DNA of 64,000 nt. Origin: an uncultured Gemmiger sp. (GTDB taxonomy: Bacteria; Bacillota; Clostridia; Oscillospirales; Ruminococcaceae). The stretch spans positions 1-64,000 of the forward strand of contig CALXHT010000043.1 of the NCBI GenBank assembly GCA_944388215.1, read 5' to 3'. Of this stretch, positions 25,596-35,121 are shown one piece after another (within the stretch, counting starts at the first letter, position 1; each line of letters opens with the position of its first letter). The notes beneath the pieces are model-generated. The model did no database searches. It was not told the origin of the DNA and was given only the letters and a program-made list of their open reading frames with translations. Made by a program: the position numbers and the translations under genes.

Positions 25596-25601
25596 TTGTA
25601 T

Positions 25602-25630
25602 ACTGTAGCACACTGCCCCGGGAAAGTCAA
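25602..25630 (-). promoter_or_regulatory. Probable tyrS T-box promoter
   Basis: On the minus strand TTGACT (25625-25630), a 17-nt spacer and TACAGT (25602-25607). The start would lie just before the T-box stem I. Confidence 0.55.
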
Positions 25631-25642
25631 GGCAGCCTGCCG

Positions 25643-27310
25643 TCATCGGGATTTTTCGATCAGTTCCCGGGCATTGGCCAGGCTCAGATCCGTCACCTTG
25701 TCCCCGGAGATCATCCGCGCCAGCACCTGCACACGCCCTTCCAGATCCAGCGTATGAATTTCTGTGTAGGTGCGATTTTCCCGCACATTTTTCTGAATCA
25801 GCAGCTGGTTGTCGGCAAACGCGGCCACCTGCGGTGTATGGGTAATGCAAAGGACCTGCCGCCCCTGTGCGGTCTTGTGAAGCAGTTGTCCGATCCGCCC
25901 TGCGGCCAGACCGGAAACGCCTGTATCGATTTCATCGTAGATCACAGTGGGCAGCGCGTCCCGGTCCGCCAAAGCGCTCTTGAAAGCCAGCATGATGCGG
26001 GAAAGCTCGCCGCCCGACGCAATCTTGGCCAACGGCTTCGGATCTTCGCCCGGGTTGGTGGAAATCAGAAATTCTACCGTATCCTGTCCGTGGGAAGCCA
26101 GCGGTCCCCGTGTATGGCGCAGTGCGAACCGGATTCCCGGCATATTCAGGAATTCCAGTGCCGCCTTCATGTCCTTGTTCATCGCCGTAAAGCCCTTCAG
26201 ACGGCTCTGCGTCAGCGCTTCCGCCGCCTCCTTGGCTTTTCCATACAGGGATTGCATTTGTGCTTTCAGCTCTGCAATCTTTTCTCCCGACGACTGGAAG
26301 GCCTCCAGCTCTTTTTCATCCTGTTCCCGGCGGGCAAGGATCTCCTCCACTTTCATGCCGAATTTCTGCTTCAGCCGATAAATGGTATCCAGACGGCTTT
26401 CAATCTGATCCAGCTCCGCCGGATCAAAATCATAGGCATCCAGCCGGTCGGCAAAATCTGTTGCCAGTTCCCGTGCGGTATAATACAGTTCCTGCAGGCG
26501 CTCTGCCAGCGGCATCAGTGTCTCATCCTGGCGTGCTGCATTCTGCACGCCGTCTACCGCGCCGCCCAGCAGGTCTGCAGCGCCCGGCTGTTCCCCGTCC
26601 TCATCTCCGGCCAGTGCCAGATGGGCCGCGGTGATGCCCTGCAAAATGGACTGGGCATGGGTAATGACGTTTTTGCGTTCCTGCAGCGTCTTTTCTTCCC
26701 CAGGCTGCAGCGCGGCGGCATCAATGGCATCAATCTCCGAGGTCAAAGCATCCATGCGACGTTGTTTGTCCGCCTCGTTGGCATTCAACGCATCCAATTG
26801 CCGCTTCACCGCCACCAGTTCCCGATAGCACTGATAGTATTGGGTAAAAAGTGCCCGGTTCTGCGCATACTGATCCAAAAGCCCCAGATGCAGGGCAGGA
26901 TTCGTCAGCCCCTGGCTGTCATGCTGTCCGTGGATTGCAAGGAGCCCTGCCGAAATATCCCGTACAACGCTGGCCGTTGCGGGCATTCCGTTGATACGGC
27001 AACTGCCCTTTCCCTCTGCGTTGATCTCACGGTATAAAAGCAGATCCTCCGATGCCTCGTAGCCGCTTTTTTCCAGCTTCTGCTGCACCGACTGCGGGAT
27101 GGATTCAAAAGTCGCCCAGATGCAGGCCTTCTGCGCACCGCTGCGGACCAAGTCCCGGGATGTACGGTTGCCTAAAATCGCATTGATGGAATCGATCAGA
27201 ATGGATTTTCCAGCACCGGTCTCGCCCGTCAGCACATTGAGTCCCGGAGTAAATGCAACTTCCGCCTTCTCAATGACAGCCACATTTTCTATTTTCAGGT
27301 TTGCCAGCAT
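25643..27310 (-). CDS. recN: DNA repair protein RecN
   Basis: A 555-residue SMC-like ATPase acting at double-strand breaks. It shows Walker A GETGAGKS (29-36), central coiled coils (about 150-370), the ABC signature IASGGELSRIMLA and Walker B VIYDEIDTGVSG. Length is typical. It ends the long sporulation/isoprenoid/recombination block and follows argR by 33 nt, a conserved Clostridial order. Confidence 0.97.
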   Translation of the reverse strand: MLANLKIENVAVIEKAEVAFTPGLNVLTGETGAGKSILIDSINAILGNRTSRDLVRSGAQKACIWATFESIPQSVQQKLEKSGYEASEDLLLYREINAEGKGSCRINGMPATASVVRDISAGLLAIHGQHDSQGLTNPALHLGLLDQYAQNRALFTQYYQCYRELVAVKRQLDALNANEADKQRRMDALTSEIDAIDAAALQPGEEKTLQERKNVITHAQSILQGITAAHLALAGDEDGEQPGAADLLGGAVDGVQNAARQDETLMPLAERLQELYYTARELATDFADRLDAYDFDPAELDQIESRLDTIYRLKQKFGMKVEEILARREQDEKELEAFQSSGEKIAELKAQMQSLYGKAKEAAEALTQSRLKGFTAMNKDMKAALEFLNMPGIRFALRHTRGPLASHGQDTVEFLISTNPGEDPKPLAKIASGGELSRIMLAFKSALADRDALPTVIYDEIDTGVSGLAAGRIGQLLHKTAQGRQVLCITHTPQVAAFADNQLLIQKNVRENRTYTEIHTLDLEGRVQVLARMISGDKVTDLSLANARELIEKSR

Positions 27311-27343
27311 GGGCCAGCCCCTCCCCTGTCTCGCAGCGGCACC

Positions 27344-27814
27344 TTATCCGCGGCGCGTATATTGCTGCAGCGCCCGGCAGATCTCCGCTGCATCTTCCTC
27401 AGTACGCATCAGAATAAAAAATGTATCATCGCCGGAAAGTGTGCCAACCACGTTGTTCCACTGTTTGGCATCGAATACCTCACAGGCCGCATTGGCCATG
27501 CCGGAAAAGCACTTGACCAGCACCATGTGACCTGCGTAATCCACCTTGAGGACCGATTCCCGAAAAATCATCTCAAACCGGCTGGGAGAATGGGTCACCT
27601 TTCCGGAAGCCGCTGCCGGCATATACCGATAGCGTCCATCGGCATCGGCCACTTTGACCAGTTGTAAATCGCGGATATCACGGGAAACCGTTGCCTGTGT
27701 CACATCAAAACCGGCTTCCCGCAAATGAGCCAGCAGATCTTCCTGCCGGTCGATGGGATGCTTTTCAATCAAATCCAGAATCGCCTGATGGCGCGCACTT
27801 TTCAAGGGAATCAT
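27344..27814 (-). CDS. argR: Arginine repressor ArgR/AhrC
   Basis: A 156-residue regulator. The N-terminal winged helix contains DLLAHLREAGFDVTQATVSRD. The C-terminal hexamerisation and arginine-binding domain contains GTLSGDDTFFILMRT, where GDD contacts arginine in the family. It overlaps the end of nadK by 4 nt (ATGA). No arginine biosynthetic genes are in the window, so targets lie elsewhere. Confidence 0.95.
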   Translation of the reverse strand: MIPLKSARHQAILDLIEKHPIDRQEDLLAHLREAGFDVTQATVSRDIRDLQLVKVADADGRYRYMPAAASGKVTHSPSRFEMIFRESVLKVDYAGHMVLVKCFSGMANAACEVFDAKQWNNVVGTLSGDDTFFILMRTEEDAAEICRALQQYTRRG

Positions 27815-28656
27815 CTCCTCATCAGCTTGTTTTCTATGGCACAGAATTGTTCAGATTCTTCAAAGGTGATCAGCCGGAGCTTTTCCGGCGCGGCTGTAAC
27901 CAAAATTTTCTGTCCCGGCAGAAACCTGTGCCGCGGACCACTGTCGGCGCAGGCCCAACAAACCTCACGGTTTTCAGAATCCGCCACAATCTCCAGTCTG
28001 CGGGTGGCTGCAAACACCAGCGGTGCTGTATGGACGTTGTGTGCACATACCGGCGTCAGCACCATCACATCCGCCATGCCATCCAGTACCGGACCGCCGG
28101 CGGAAAAAGAGTAAGCGGTGGAGCCTGTGGGGGTAGCCACAATCAGGCCATCGCTGCGATAACTGCTGACAAAGGCACCATCGCAATAGACGCGATAATC
28201 CATCGGGTGAAGCCGCGTCTGTCCGAACACTACCAGATCGTTGATGGCATGGGCACGCCAATTTGCCTGGGAGATCCCGGCCTCCAAAAGCCCCCGCTTG
28301 ACAATCGTATAGGTTCCCTCTGCCAGCCGTTGGAATTTTTCCGGCATTTCTTCCACTTCGCAGGTGGCAAGAAAACCCGTTCGGCCAAGGTTCACGCCCA
28401 GTACCGGTTTTTGATGGCGAACGCAAGCCTGGCCGCTGCGCAGAAGTGTACCGTCGCCGCCGATGGTCAGGACCACATCCGCCTGCTGATACGCCTGTTC
28501 CTCCGGAAGCGTCCGTATCTTAGGAAAAGAATCCGGCCGCTCCACTGCATCGGTCATCAAAACTGACAGACCATACTTTTCCAACAGAACGGCAGCTTGT
28601 CTTGTTACCGCCAGCCCCTGATCTTTGGTTGCATTGGGAATCAGCAAGACCACCAT
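27811..28656 (-). CDS. nadK: NAD kinase
   Basis: A 281-residue enzyme phosphorylating NAD to NADP. It shows the GGDGT signature at 66-70 (VVLTIGGDGTLLRSG), the downstream TPTGSTAYSFSAGG block and an NDLVV motif. ATG 28656 is preferred over TTG 28677, because AGAAAGGA sits about 9 nt upstream of it. The gap or overlap with tlyA is minimal, as in other Clostridia. Confidence 0.96.
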   Translation of the reverse strand: MVVLLIPNATKDQGLAVTRQAAVLLEKYGLSVLMTDAVERPDSFPKIRTLPEEQAYQQADVVLTIGGDGTLLRSGQACVRHQKPVLGVNLGRTGFLATCEVEEMPEKFQRLAEGTYTIVKRGLLEAGISQANWRAHAINDLVVFGQTRLHPMDYRVYCDGAFVSSYRSDGLIVATPTGSTAYSFSAGGPVLDGMADVMVLTPVCAHNVHTAPLVFAATRRLEIVADSENREVCWACADSGPRHRFLPGQKILVTAAPEKLRLITFEESEQFCAIENKLMRR

Positions 28657-28673
28657 CTGGGTCGTCCTTTCTG

Positions 28674-29495
28674 TCAATGTAAATTGGGCGCCTTGTCCAG
28701 TGCCGTGTGGGCAGCGCTGACCACTTCCGCGATTCTGCCTTCCGGCAGCGGCTGCGGCGCCTCAGAATGCTGCACATACAGCAGGAATTCAATATTTCCT
28801 TCCGGGCCCTTGATTGGAGAAAAATCCAGTCCCGCCGCGGTGAAATGGTTGGCCACGGCATATTGCTGTGCCATCTCCAGCACTTCGCGGTGCGTGGCGG
28901 GATCGCGGACGACGCCCTTCTTACCTACTTTTTCCCGTCCAGCCTCGAACTGCGGTTTCACAAGGCAGACGCCCACCGCATCCGGCGTACAGATCTGGTC
29001 CGCCACCGGGAAAATATGCTTGAGAGAGATAAAAGAGACGTCAACGCTGAAGAATGCAATCGGTTCTGTAAGGTCTTCCGGCTTTACATTGCGGATGTTG
29101 GTGCGTTCCATATTGACAACACGGGAATCGGTGCGCAGGCTCCAGGCAAGCTGCCCGTAGCCCACATCCACCGCATACACCTTGACCGCGCCGTTTTGCA
29201 GCATGCAGTCGGTGAAACCACCGGTGGAAGCACCGATATCCATGCAGACTTTTCCGTCAGGCCGCATGGGAAACACCTGCATGGCCTTTTCCAGCTTCAG
29301 TCCGCCTCGGCTCACATAGCCGATATCATGCCCGCGCACTTCCACCTTGGCATCTTCCGCGATCATCTCACCGGCTTTGTCCACCTTTTGCTCGTTGACA
29401 AACACAATGCCCGACATGATCAGCGCCTTGGCCCGTTCTCGGCTCTGTACCAAGCCGTGCTGGCACAAATATTGATCCAGCCGGATCTTGCTCAT
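28674..29495 (-). CDS. tlyA: TlyA family rRNA (cytidine-2'-O)-methyltransferase / hemolysin-like protein
   Basis: A 273-residue protein with an N-terminal S4 RNA-binding domain (KIRLDQYLCQHGLVQSRERA) and an FtsJ-like SAM methyltransferase domain with MDIGASTGGFTDC. TlyA methylates 16S and/or 23S rRNA. ATG 29495 overlaps the dxs stop by 4 nt; the open frame upstream belongs to dxs in another phase. Confidence 0.93.
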   Translation of the reverse strand: MSKIRLDQYLCQHGLVQSRERAKALIMSGIVFVNEQKVDKAGEMIAEDAKVEVRGHDIGYVSRGGLKLEKAMQVFPMRPDGKVCMDIGASTGGFTDCMLQNGAVKVYAVDVGYGQLAWSLRTDSRVVNMERTNIRNVKPEDLTEPIAFFSVDVSFISLKHIFPVADQICTPDAVGVCLVKPQFEAGREKVGKKGVVRDPATHREVLEMAQQYAVANHFTAAGLDFSPIKGPEGNIEFLLYVQHSEAPQPLPEGRIAEVVSAAHTALDKAPNLH

Positions 29496-31366
29496 ACCTG
29501 AATCTCCTTTACGTTGCCCAGTACATCCGCAGCCAAAGCTGCAGCATCCAGTCCCTGATCCCGGCGCAGCTGCGGCACATTGGCGTGCAGCAGATGCGTA
29601 TTGTCCACTGCATGCAACAGATAGCGGCCTTTCCAGCCGGCCTGCTGCAACGCAAAGCACAACTGCTCGCCGATACTTCCCGTACGGACGGAATCTTCGG
29701 CGAAAAGGATCATGTCGTAAGCGTTCAACGCCTCACAGAGGTCTTCCGGCAGCGGATACAGCCGTACCAGCTTAAAGCAGTCCGTGGGCACGCCTTTCTG
29801 CTGCAGCAAGTCGCAGGCTGCAATAATTTCTTCTGTCTGCGCACCGTAACTCACCAGTGCCACCCTGGCACCATCCCGCGATTCGATTTTATCGAAGGTA
29901 TTTCCACTGCACGGCAACGCTTCCAGGGCGGGCTTCTGCTCACCCCGGGCATACCGGATGGCCCGGGGCCCCCGGGCTTCCATGACCAGATAGCGCAGCC
30001 AATATTTCAGTTCCTCATAGTTGGCCGGTGCATACAGCGGGATGCCAATCTGGCTGAAAAATGCCGTGTCATAGATGCCCTGGTGGGTCTCGCCGTCTCC
30101 CGGCACCAGTCCCGCACGGTCCACCGCAAACAGCACATCCAGCTTCATCAGATTCACATCATGGATGATCTGGTCATAAGCGCGCTGGAAAAAGGTGGAG
30201 TAAATAGCCACAACGGGCAGCAGCCCCTGACTGGCCAATCCCGCAGAAAAGCTGACGGCATGTTCTTCCGCCATGCCCACATCGAAAAAGCGGTCAGGAT
30301 GGGCATGTTTGAAGAAGTTCAGGCCTGTCCCGTATTTCATGGCAGCCGTAATGGCGCACAGACGCGGCTCTTCCTTCCCCAGTTCTGCCAGTGTGGAGCC
30401 GAAAATCGTGGAGAAGGAATCCTTGGGGGAAAGTTCCGGATTGGTCAGGTGGTTCAGGTCAATGGAGGAAACCGAGTGGAACTCACCCGGGTTTTCCTCC
30501 GCCTGTTTGAGACCCTTTCCCTTTTGGGTAACCACATGCAGGAAAATCGGGGCGAACTGCTCCCGCAAATTGGTCAGCAGACGTTCCAGCATGACGACAT
30601 CATGGCCATCTACCGGGCCAATATACTGAAATCCCATCTCTTCAAACATGGTAGAGTGGTAAATGCCGCGGCGGACCAGCTGTTTTCCGCCCTGCAACGC
30701 CCGCACCAGCGTATCTCCCACCACTGGAATGCTGTCCAGCATGGTTTCCATCTGTGCCTTAGCGTGGAAATATTTGGGATCTGTGCGCAGCTTGGTCAGA
30801 TAGTTGGCCATCTGCCCGACGTTCTTTGAGATGGACATCTTGTTGTCGTTGAGAATAACGATCAGATTGTTCAGCCGGCTGACGTTGTTCATGCCCTCAT
30901 AGACCATGCCGCCGGTAAAGGCACCATCGCCCACGATCACCACGACCTTGCCGGGTTCCTGTTTGATCTTTTTGGCCCGGGCGATGCCAATGGCTGTAGA
31001 AAGTGCCGCGCTGCCGTGCCCGGCCACGAAGGTATCACATTCGCTTTCCTTCGGATTGGGGAATCCGGAAATGCCTTCCTTCTGGCGCAGCGCCGCAAAC
31101 CCCTGCCGACGTCCCGTCAGCAATTTATGGGTGTAGCACTGATGCCCCACGTCAAACAGGATTTTATCCTGCGAAAGATCCAGCGCACGGTGCAGCGCAA
31201 CCGTCAGTTCCACCACACCCAGGTTGGAGGAAAGGTGCCCTCCGGTGGAGGTAACACTTTGAATCAGAAACTGACGGATTTCTTCGCACAGCTGCGGCAG
31301 ATCGTTGTCTGCCAAAAATTTCACATCGCCCGGCGCCTGAATACGCTCCAAAAGCGGATAATCCAT
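29492..31366 (-). CDS. dxs: 1-deoxy-D-xylulose-5-phosphate synthase
   Basis: A 624-residue thiamine-diphosphate enzyme, first step of the non-mevalonate isoprenoid pathway. It shows FDVGHQCYTHK, the ThDP/Mg motif GDGAFTGGMVYEGMNN, and the transketolase Pyr-domain glutamate region VGMAEEHAVSFSAG. Length is typical. GAGGTG precedes ATG 31366. The neighbouring ispA uses the pathway's products. Confidence 0.97.
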   Translation of the reverse strand: MDYPLLERIQAPGDVKFLADNDLPQLCEEIRQFLIQSVTSTGGHLSSNLGVVELTVALHRALDLSQDKILFDVGHQCYTHKLLTGRRQGFAALRQKEGISGFPNPKESECDTFVAGHGSAALSTAIGIARAKKIKQEPGKVVVIVGDGAFTGGMVYEGMNNVSRLNNLIVILNDNKMSISKNVGQMANYLTKLRTDPKYFHAKAQMETMLDSIPVVGDTLVRALQGGKQLVRRGIYHSTMFEEMGFQYIGPVDGHDVVMLERLLTNLREQFAPIFLHVVTQKGKGLKQAEENPGEFHSVSSIDLNHLTNPELSPKDSFSTIFGSTLAELGKEEPRLCAITAAMKYGTGLNFFKHAHPDRFFDVGMAEEHAVSFSAGLASQGLLPVVAIYSTFFQRAYDQIIHDVNLMKLDVLFAVDRAGLVPGDGETHQGIYDTAFFSQIGIPLYAPANYEELKYWLRYLVMEARGPRAIRYARGEQKPALEALPCSGNTFDKIESRDGARVALVSYGAQTEEIIAACDLLQQKGVPTDCFKLVRLYPLPEDLCEALNAYDMILFAEDSVRTGSIGEQLCFALQQAGWKGRYLLHAVDNTHLLHANVPQLRRDQGLDAAALAADVLGNVKEIQV

Positions 31367-31395
31367 TTTTCAGCACCTCGCAGTAGTTTTAACAT

Positions 31396-31863
31396 TTATA
31401 CCATAGGCATGGCGAACCCCAGCACAACACCCAGAACAGCGCCGGTCAGGACCTCAATGGGGGTATGTCCGACCATCTCCTTGAGTTTTTTTCCTCCCAG
31501 AAAAGGAAAGGAAGCCGCTCCCTGATCCATCCACTCGCTGAACATGCGATTCAGCAGTTTTGCCTGCTCGCCGGTTTCATACCGCACGCCCATGGCATCA
31601 TACATGACAATGATGGACAGCACAGCCGCAATGGCAAACTGGGATGAGCTCACGCCGCAATAGCGACCTGTCGCCACAACCATCGCACAAACCGTGGCCG
31701 AGTGGGAACTGGGCATGCCGCCTGCGCCCCACATCCGTTCCGCAATAAATCGATGGAAGGTGAAAAGATTCAGCAAAACCTTAATAAGCTGCGCCAGCAA
31801 CGAAGCACAAATCGCTGTCACCAGCACAAAATTCCAACTCAATGCAGTATGCAGCAATGTCAT
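31396..31863 (-). CDS. Divergent PAP2 family membrane protein (DUF212/YuiD-like)
   Basis: A 155-residue membrane protein with about four helices. The conserved block GGMPSSHSATV and the GHTPIEVLTGAVLG motif match the divergent PAP2 (YuiD) family, related to phosphatidic-acid or undecaprenyl-type phosphatases. Placement between ispA and dxs suggests action on isoprenoid diphosphates, which is inference. Confidence 0.9.
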   Translation of the reverse strand: MTLLHTALSWNFVLVTAICASLLAQLIKVLLNLFTFHRFIAERMWGAGGMPSSHSATVCAMVVATGRYCGVSSSQFAIAAVLSIIVMYDAMGVRYETGEQAKLLNRMFSEWMDQGAASFPFLGGKKLKEMVGHTPIEVLTGAVLGVVLGFAMPMV

Positions 31864-31875
31864 GCAGTCACATCC

Positions 31876-32763
31876 TCATTTTTTCCGTCGCAGCAGATCG
31901 GAAGCCAGACAGGACAAAAAGTCTGCCTTTTCTCCCAGGCCCTGCAAGGCAGCCAGCGCTGCCTCGTTATGGCTTTGTGCCAAACGCTGTGCGCCTTCCA
32001 GACCGTAAAGCGTGATAAAGGTCGTTTTATCGTTGGCCTCATCGCTGCCTACCGGTTTGCCCAGTTCCTCCGTTGTGGAGGTCACGTCCAGAATGTCGTC
32101 CACAATCTGAAATACCAGTCCCAGTTCAGCCGCATACTGTTTCAGCGCCTGCCGGATGGCGGGATCCGCATCAGCTGCCGTGCAGCCAAGTTCCGCTGCC
32201 GCCAGGATCAGGGCTCCCGTCTTGTGGGCATGCAGTTCCAGCAGCTGCTGTTCTGTCGCCTGCTGAGTTTCGTATTTCTTGTCCAGTTCCTGGCCATACA
32301 GCATACCCCGGGCGCCGCCGGCTCTGGACAGCACAGCCGCGGCATGGCAACGGCTTTTCGGTGAAAGATCTGCCTGCGCGATCACCTCGAAAGCGGCCGT
32401 CACAAGGGCATCCGCCGCCAGCAGCGCAATGGCCTCCCCATATTGTTTGTGACAGCTGGGGCGTCCACGGCGGAAATCATCGTTGTCCATGCAGGGCATG
32501 TCATCATGAATCAGGGAATAGCAGTGCAGCATCTCCAGGGCACAGGCGTAGTCCAGAGCCAGATCTGCAGACTTCCCCGCCAGTTGGCAGGCTGCCAGTG
32601 CCAGTACAGCCCGGACGCGCTTGCCGCCTCCCAGCAGGCTGTAACGGGCGGCCTGCCCGATTTCCGCCTGACCGGGAAGATACAGATCGCACAGTTGCTG
32701 CAGGCGATTTTCCGCCATCTGTGCCCACTGCGCAAAATGCGAACGATACTCTTCCTGCGTCAT
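31876..32763 (-). CDS. ispA: Polyprenyl (farnesyl/geranyl) diphosphate synthase
   Basis: A 295-residue all-helical trans-prenyltransferase. The first Asp-rich motif DDMPCMDNDD begins at residue 87, GGGKRVR at 45-51 and the second Asp-rich motif in FQIVDDILDVT. The Clostridial position between xseB and dxs supports an IspA-type short-chain synthase. Start overlaps the xseB stop by 4 nt. Confidence 0.95.
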   Translation of the reverse strand: MTQEEYRSHFAQWAQMAENRLQQLCDLYLPGQAEIGQAARYSLLGGGKRVRAVLALAACQLAGKSADLALDYACALEMLHCYSLIHDDMPCMDNDDFRRGRPSCHKQYGEAIALLAADALVTAAFEVIAQADLSPKSRCHAAAVLSRAGGARGMLYGQELDKKYETQQATEQQLLELHAHKTGALILAAAELGCTAADADPAIRQALKQYAAELGLVFQIVDDILDVTSTTEELGKPVGSDEANDKTTFITLYGLEGAQRLAQSHNEAALAALQGLGEKADFLSCLASDLLRRKK

Positions 32764-32975
32764 AATGTTTCTCCTGTTTTTTCAGCCAGTTCGGCATCAA
32801 TTTCCTCGACCTGAAGCTTTGCCTTATCCAGAGTCTGTTTGCAATAGGCAATCAGTCCGGCGGCCTCTGCGTACAATTTCACCGATTGGGCAAGGGGTGT
32901 CGTATCATCCTGCAGAACTGTCAGCAGTTCCTGCAGACGCTGCATACCCTCTTCAAAAGATTTCGGCTGTTTCAT
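32760..32975 (-). CDS. xseB: Exodeoxyribonuclease VII small subunit
   Basis: A 71-residue helical protein, KSFEEGMQRLQELLTVLQ at the start and KLYAEAAGLIAYC in the middle, the XseB pattern. It forms a complex with several XseB per XseA for single-strand DNA degradation. It overlaps both neighbours by 4 nt. Confidence 0.94.
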   Translation of the reverse strand: MKQPKSFEEGMQRLQELLTVLQDDTTPLAQSVKLYAEAAGLIAYCKQTLDKAKLQVEEIDAELAEKTGETL

Positions 32976-34195
32976 AAACCGTTGTTCTCCTGTGTTTCGA
33001 TTCTCTGCACCGATTGTACCAGACAGTCAGCCTCCGCCCCGGCGCCCCGCAGCCGGATTTGCTGGTCTGGCTGCAGATTATCCACCGGGCATACTTCGCC
33101 GTCCCGTTGGACGATGGCATACCCGCGCGCCAAAACACCGTAAGGATTCAGGGACGCTGCCAATGCCGCGGCGGAGCGCAAAGTACTTTCTGCCCGGAAC
33201 ACCCGATGCTGCTGTGCCTGCTGCAGCAGGTCGGCTGTCCGCTGCCATTCCTGCTCATAGCGGTTGATCTTTTGCACTTGATGCTGCCGTGCTTGCCGCA
33301 CCGTTGCCATTGTATATTTATTATAGCATAACTGGATGCGATTCTGTATATTATTTTGAATATTCTGCTGCAAAATGGATATTTTTTGCAAAATTTCTTC
33401 CCGGTCAGGCACGCAAAGTTCTGCCGCCGCGGAAGGAGTAGGCGCGCGCAGATCGGCCACATAGTCCAGAATGGTGGTATCGATCTCATGGCCCACAGCG
33501 GAGACCACCGGCTTGTGGCAGGCTGCGGCGGCACGGGCGATCCGCTCGCTGTTAAAGATCCAGAGGTCTTCCTTGCTGCCGCCGCCCCGCGTTACCAGAA
33601 TCAGGTCCGCACGCGTATCTTTGTCCAGCGCCCGGATGCCCGCAATGATGCTGTGTTCCGCTTCCAGTCCCTGCACATTGACCGGCGCCAGCAACAGTTT
33701 GACCATGGGCCAGCGGCGCCCGATCACATTCTGTACATCCTGCCAGGCGGCACCCGTTTTACTGGTCACCACACCAATACAATGGGGCATACGCGGCAGC
33801 GGACGTTTGCGCTCCTGAGCAAACAAGCCTTCGGCCTCCAGCTTTTTATACAGGGCATCGAAAGCCATCTGGGCTGCACCGGCGCCGAAGGGACGCATAT
33901 AGTCCACATACAGCTGAAAAGCGCCATCCCGTTCATAAATCGTGGCATGTCCATACGCCAGTACCAGCATACCATTCTGGGGCTCGAAATTCAGAAGCCG
34001 CGCCTGATTGCGGAACATGACGCCCTTCACGCTGGCATTTTCATCCTTCAGGGTAAAATACAAATGCCCGCTTTTGTAATGCCGCGTGAAACCGGAAATT
34101 TCACCGCATACGATCAGATTGTTCAGCGGCTCACACTGCGCAAGGACATCCTTGGCCAGACGGTTTAAGGTACTTACATTGATAAAATCGGCCAT
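32972..34195 (-). CDS. xseA: Exodeoxyribonuclease VII large subunit
   Basis: A 407-residue subunit with an N-terminal OB fold (about 5-100; CGEISGFTRHYKSGHLYFTL). The catalytic region includes VVTSKTGAAWQDV, LVTRGGGSKEDLW and VSAVGHEIDTTILDYVAD. Coiled coils follow. ATG 34195 overlaps the TsaD-like gene by 22 nt. Confidence 0.96.
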   Translation of the reverse strand: MADFINVSTLNRLAKDVLAQCEPLNNLIVCGEISGFTRHYKSGHLYFTLKDENASVKGVMFRNQARLLNFEPQNGMLVLAYGHATIYERDGAFQLYVDYMRPFGAGAAQMAFDALYKKLEAEGLFAQERKRPLPRMPHCIGVVTSKTGAAWQDVQNVIGRRWPMVKLLLAPVNVQGLEAEHSIIAGIRALDKDTRADLILVTRGGGSKEDLWIFNSERIARAAAACHKPVVSAVGHEIDTTILDYVADLRAPTPSAAAELCVPDREEILQKISILQQNIQNNIQNRIQLCYNKYTMATVRQARQHQVQKINRYEQEWQRTADLLQQAQQHRVFRAESTLRSAAALAASLNPYGVLARGYAIVQRDGEVCPVDNLQPDQQIRLRGAGAEADCLVQSVQRIETQENNGL

Positions 34196-35121
34196 GCCTG
34201 ATTCTCCTTGGCTGCCAAAACGGAAATCCCGATTGCGTTATCACTGGCGAATTTTCCTGGCACAAAATGAGCCCCGGGTACCCGATGCATTACATAGGTC
34301 TTGATCAGCTCACTGCTCATCACGCCGCCTGCAAATACCACCGGCAAGCCGGGGTGTTCCCGCAGCGCCGCATCCGCCATTCGTACCAGCGTCTCCCCAA
34401 TGCACAAAAGACAATATTTGCAGACATAGGCCGCCGTCTTGCCCTCCTGCAGAAGTCTGGCGCACTGATTTTCCAGCCCGGACAAACTGCATTCCATCCC
34501 ACGGACACTTACCTTTGGGCGGATCTTGTCCGGGCACTGCGCCGCCTGCTCGCTCACGTAGGTTCCTGCCGGGAACGGGAATCCCAGTTTCACACCCAGC
34601 CGGTCGACAGCCTGGCCCGCATACAGGTCACTGCTGGTACCCAGCGGCGCAATGGCATCCGCCCCCTGACACAGCAGAAGGTCTGTGGTTCCGCCCGACA
34701 CATGAAAGACAAGCACTTCCTGTGTGAACAGGCTGATCTCGCCGGTGGCAAACAGTGCGGCAGCAATATGCCCCTGCTGGTGTGTTGTCTGCAGTAACGG
34801 AAGGTTCCGGGCCAATGCAAAGGCCGAGGCCGCATTGACGCCTGCCAGAAAGCAAGGCATGTAGGAGCCTTCCACCGGGCGGGGTTTGGCAGATACGCCC
34901 ACCGCTTCGACGCGGGTCAAATCCACCCTGTTTCCCAGCTCTGCCAGCATCGGCGGCAGAGCACAGGTATGGTGAAACAGGGCATCACTCTGGCGCAGCC
35001 CCATCTGTCCCGGCTTGACCGGCAAAAACTTTTTGCAATCGCAAACAACCTCTCCGGCATTTGTGTCAAACACAGCCAGAGAGGTTGCATAATTGCTGGT
35101 ATCGATCCCCAGCGTCAGCAT
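34174..35121 (-). CDS. TsaD/Kae1-family paralogue (glycoprotease M22-like)
   Basis: A 315-residue ASKHA-fold protein. It shows an N-terminal LGIDTSNYATSLAV, the metal-binding HQQGH pair near 115-119, VSGGTTDLLL and FASDNAIG at the end. These match the TsaD family, which installs threonylcarbamoyl on tRNA A37. It is slightly short, and GGVMSSELI replaces the usual GGVAAN block. This Clostridial paralogue sits between nusB and xseA; whether it is catalytic is unclear. TsaC is encoded separately at 46.3 kb. Confidence 0.8.
   Translation of the reverse strand: MLTLGIDTSNYATSLAVFDTNAGEVVCDCKKFLPVKPGQMGLRQSDALFHHTCALPPMLAELGNRVDLTRVEAVGVSAKPRPVEGSYMPCFLAGVNAASAFALARNLPLLQTTHQQGHIAAALFATGEISLFTQEVLVFHVSGGTTDLLLCQGADAIAPLGTSSDLYAGQAVDRLGVKLGFPFPAGTYVSEQAAQCPDKIRPKVSVRGMECSLSGLENQCARLLQEGKTAAYVCKYCLLCIGETLVRMADAALREHPGLPVVFAGGVMSSELIKTYVMHRVPGAHFVPGKFASDNAIGISVLAAKENQAWPILSM

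Noticed and set aside
23885..27037. Very long open frame (about 1050 codons) on the plus strand opposite radA, tyrS and recN
   Set aside because: It crosses the tyrS terminator, the T-box leader and promoter, and lies opposite three well-recognised genes. It is a by-product of GC-rich codon use.
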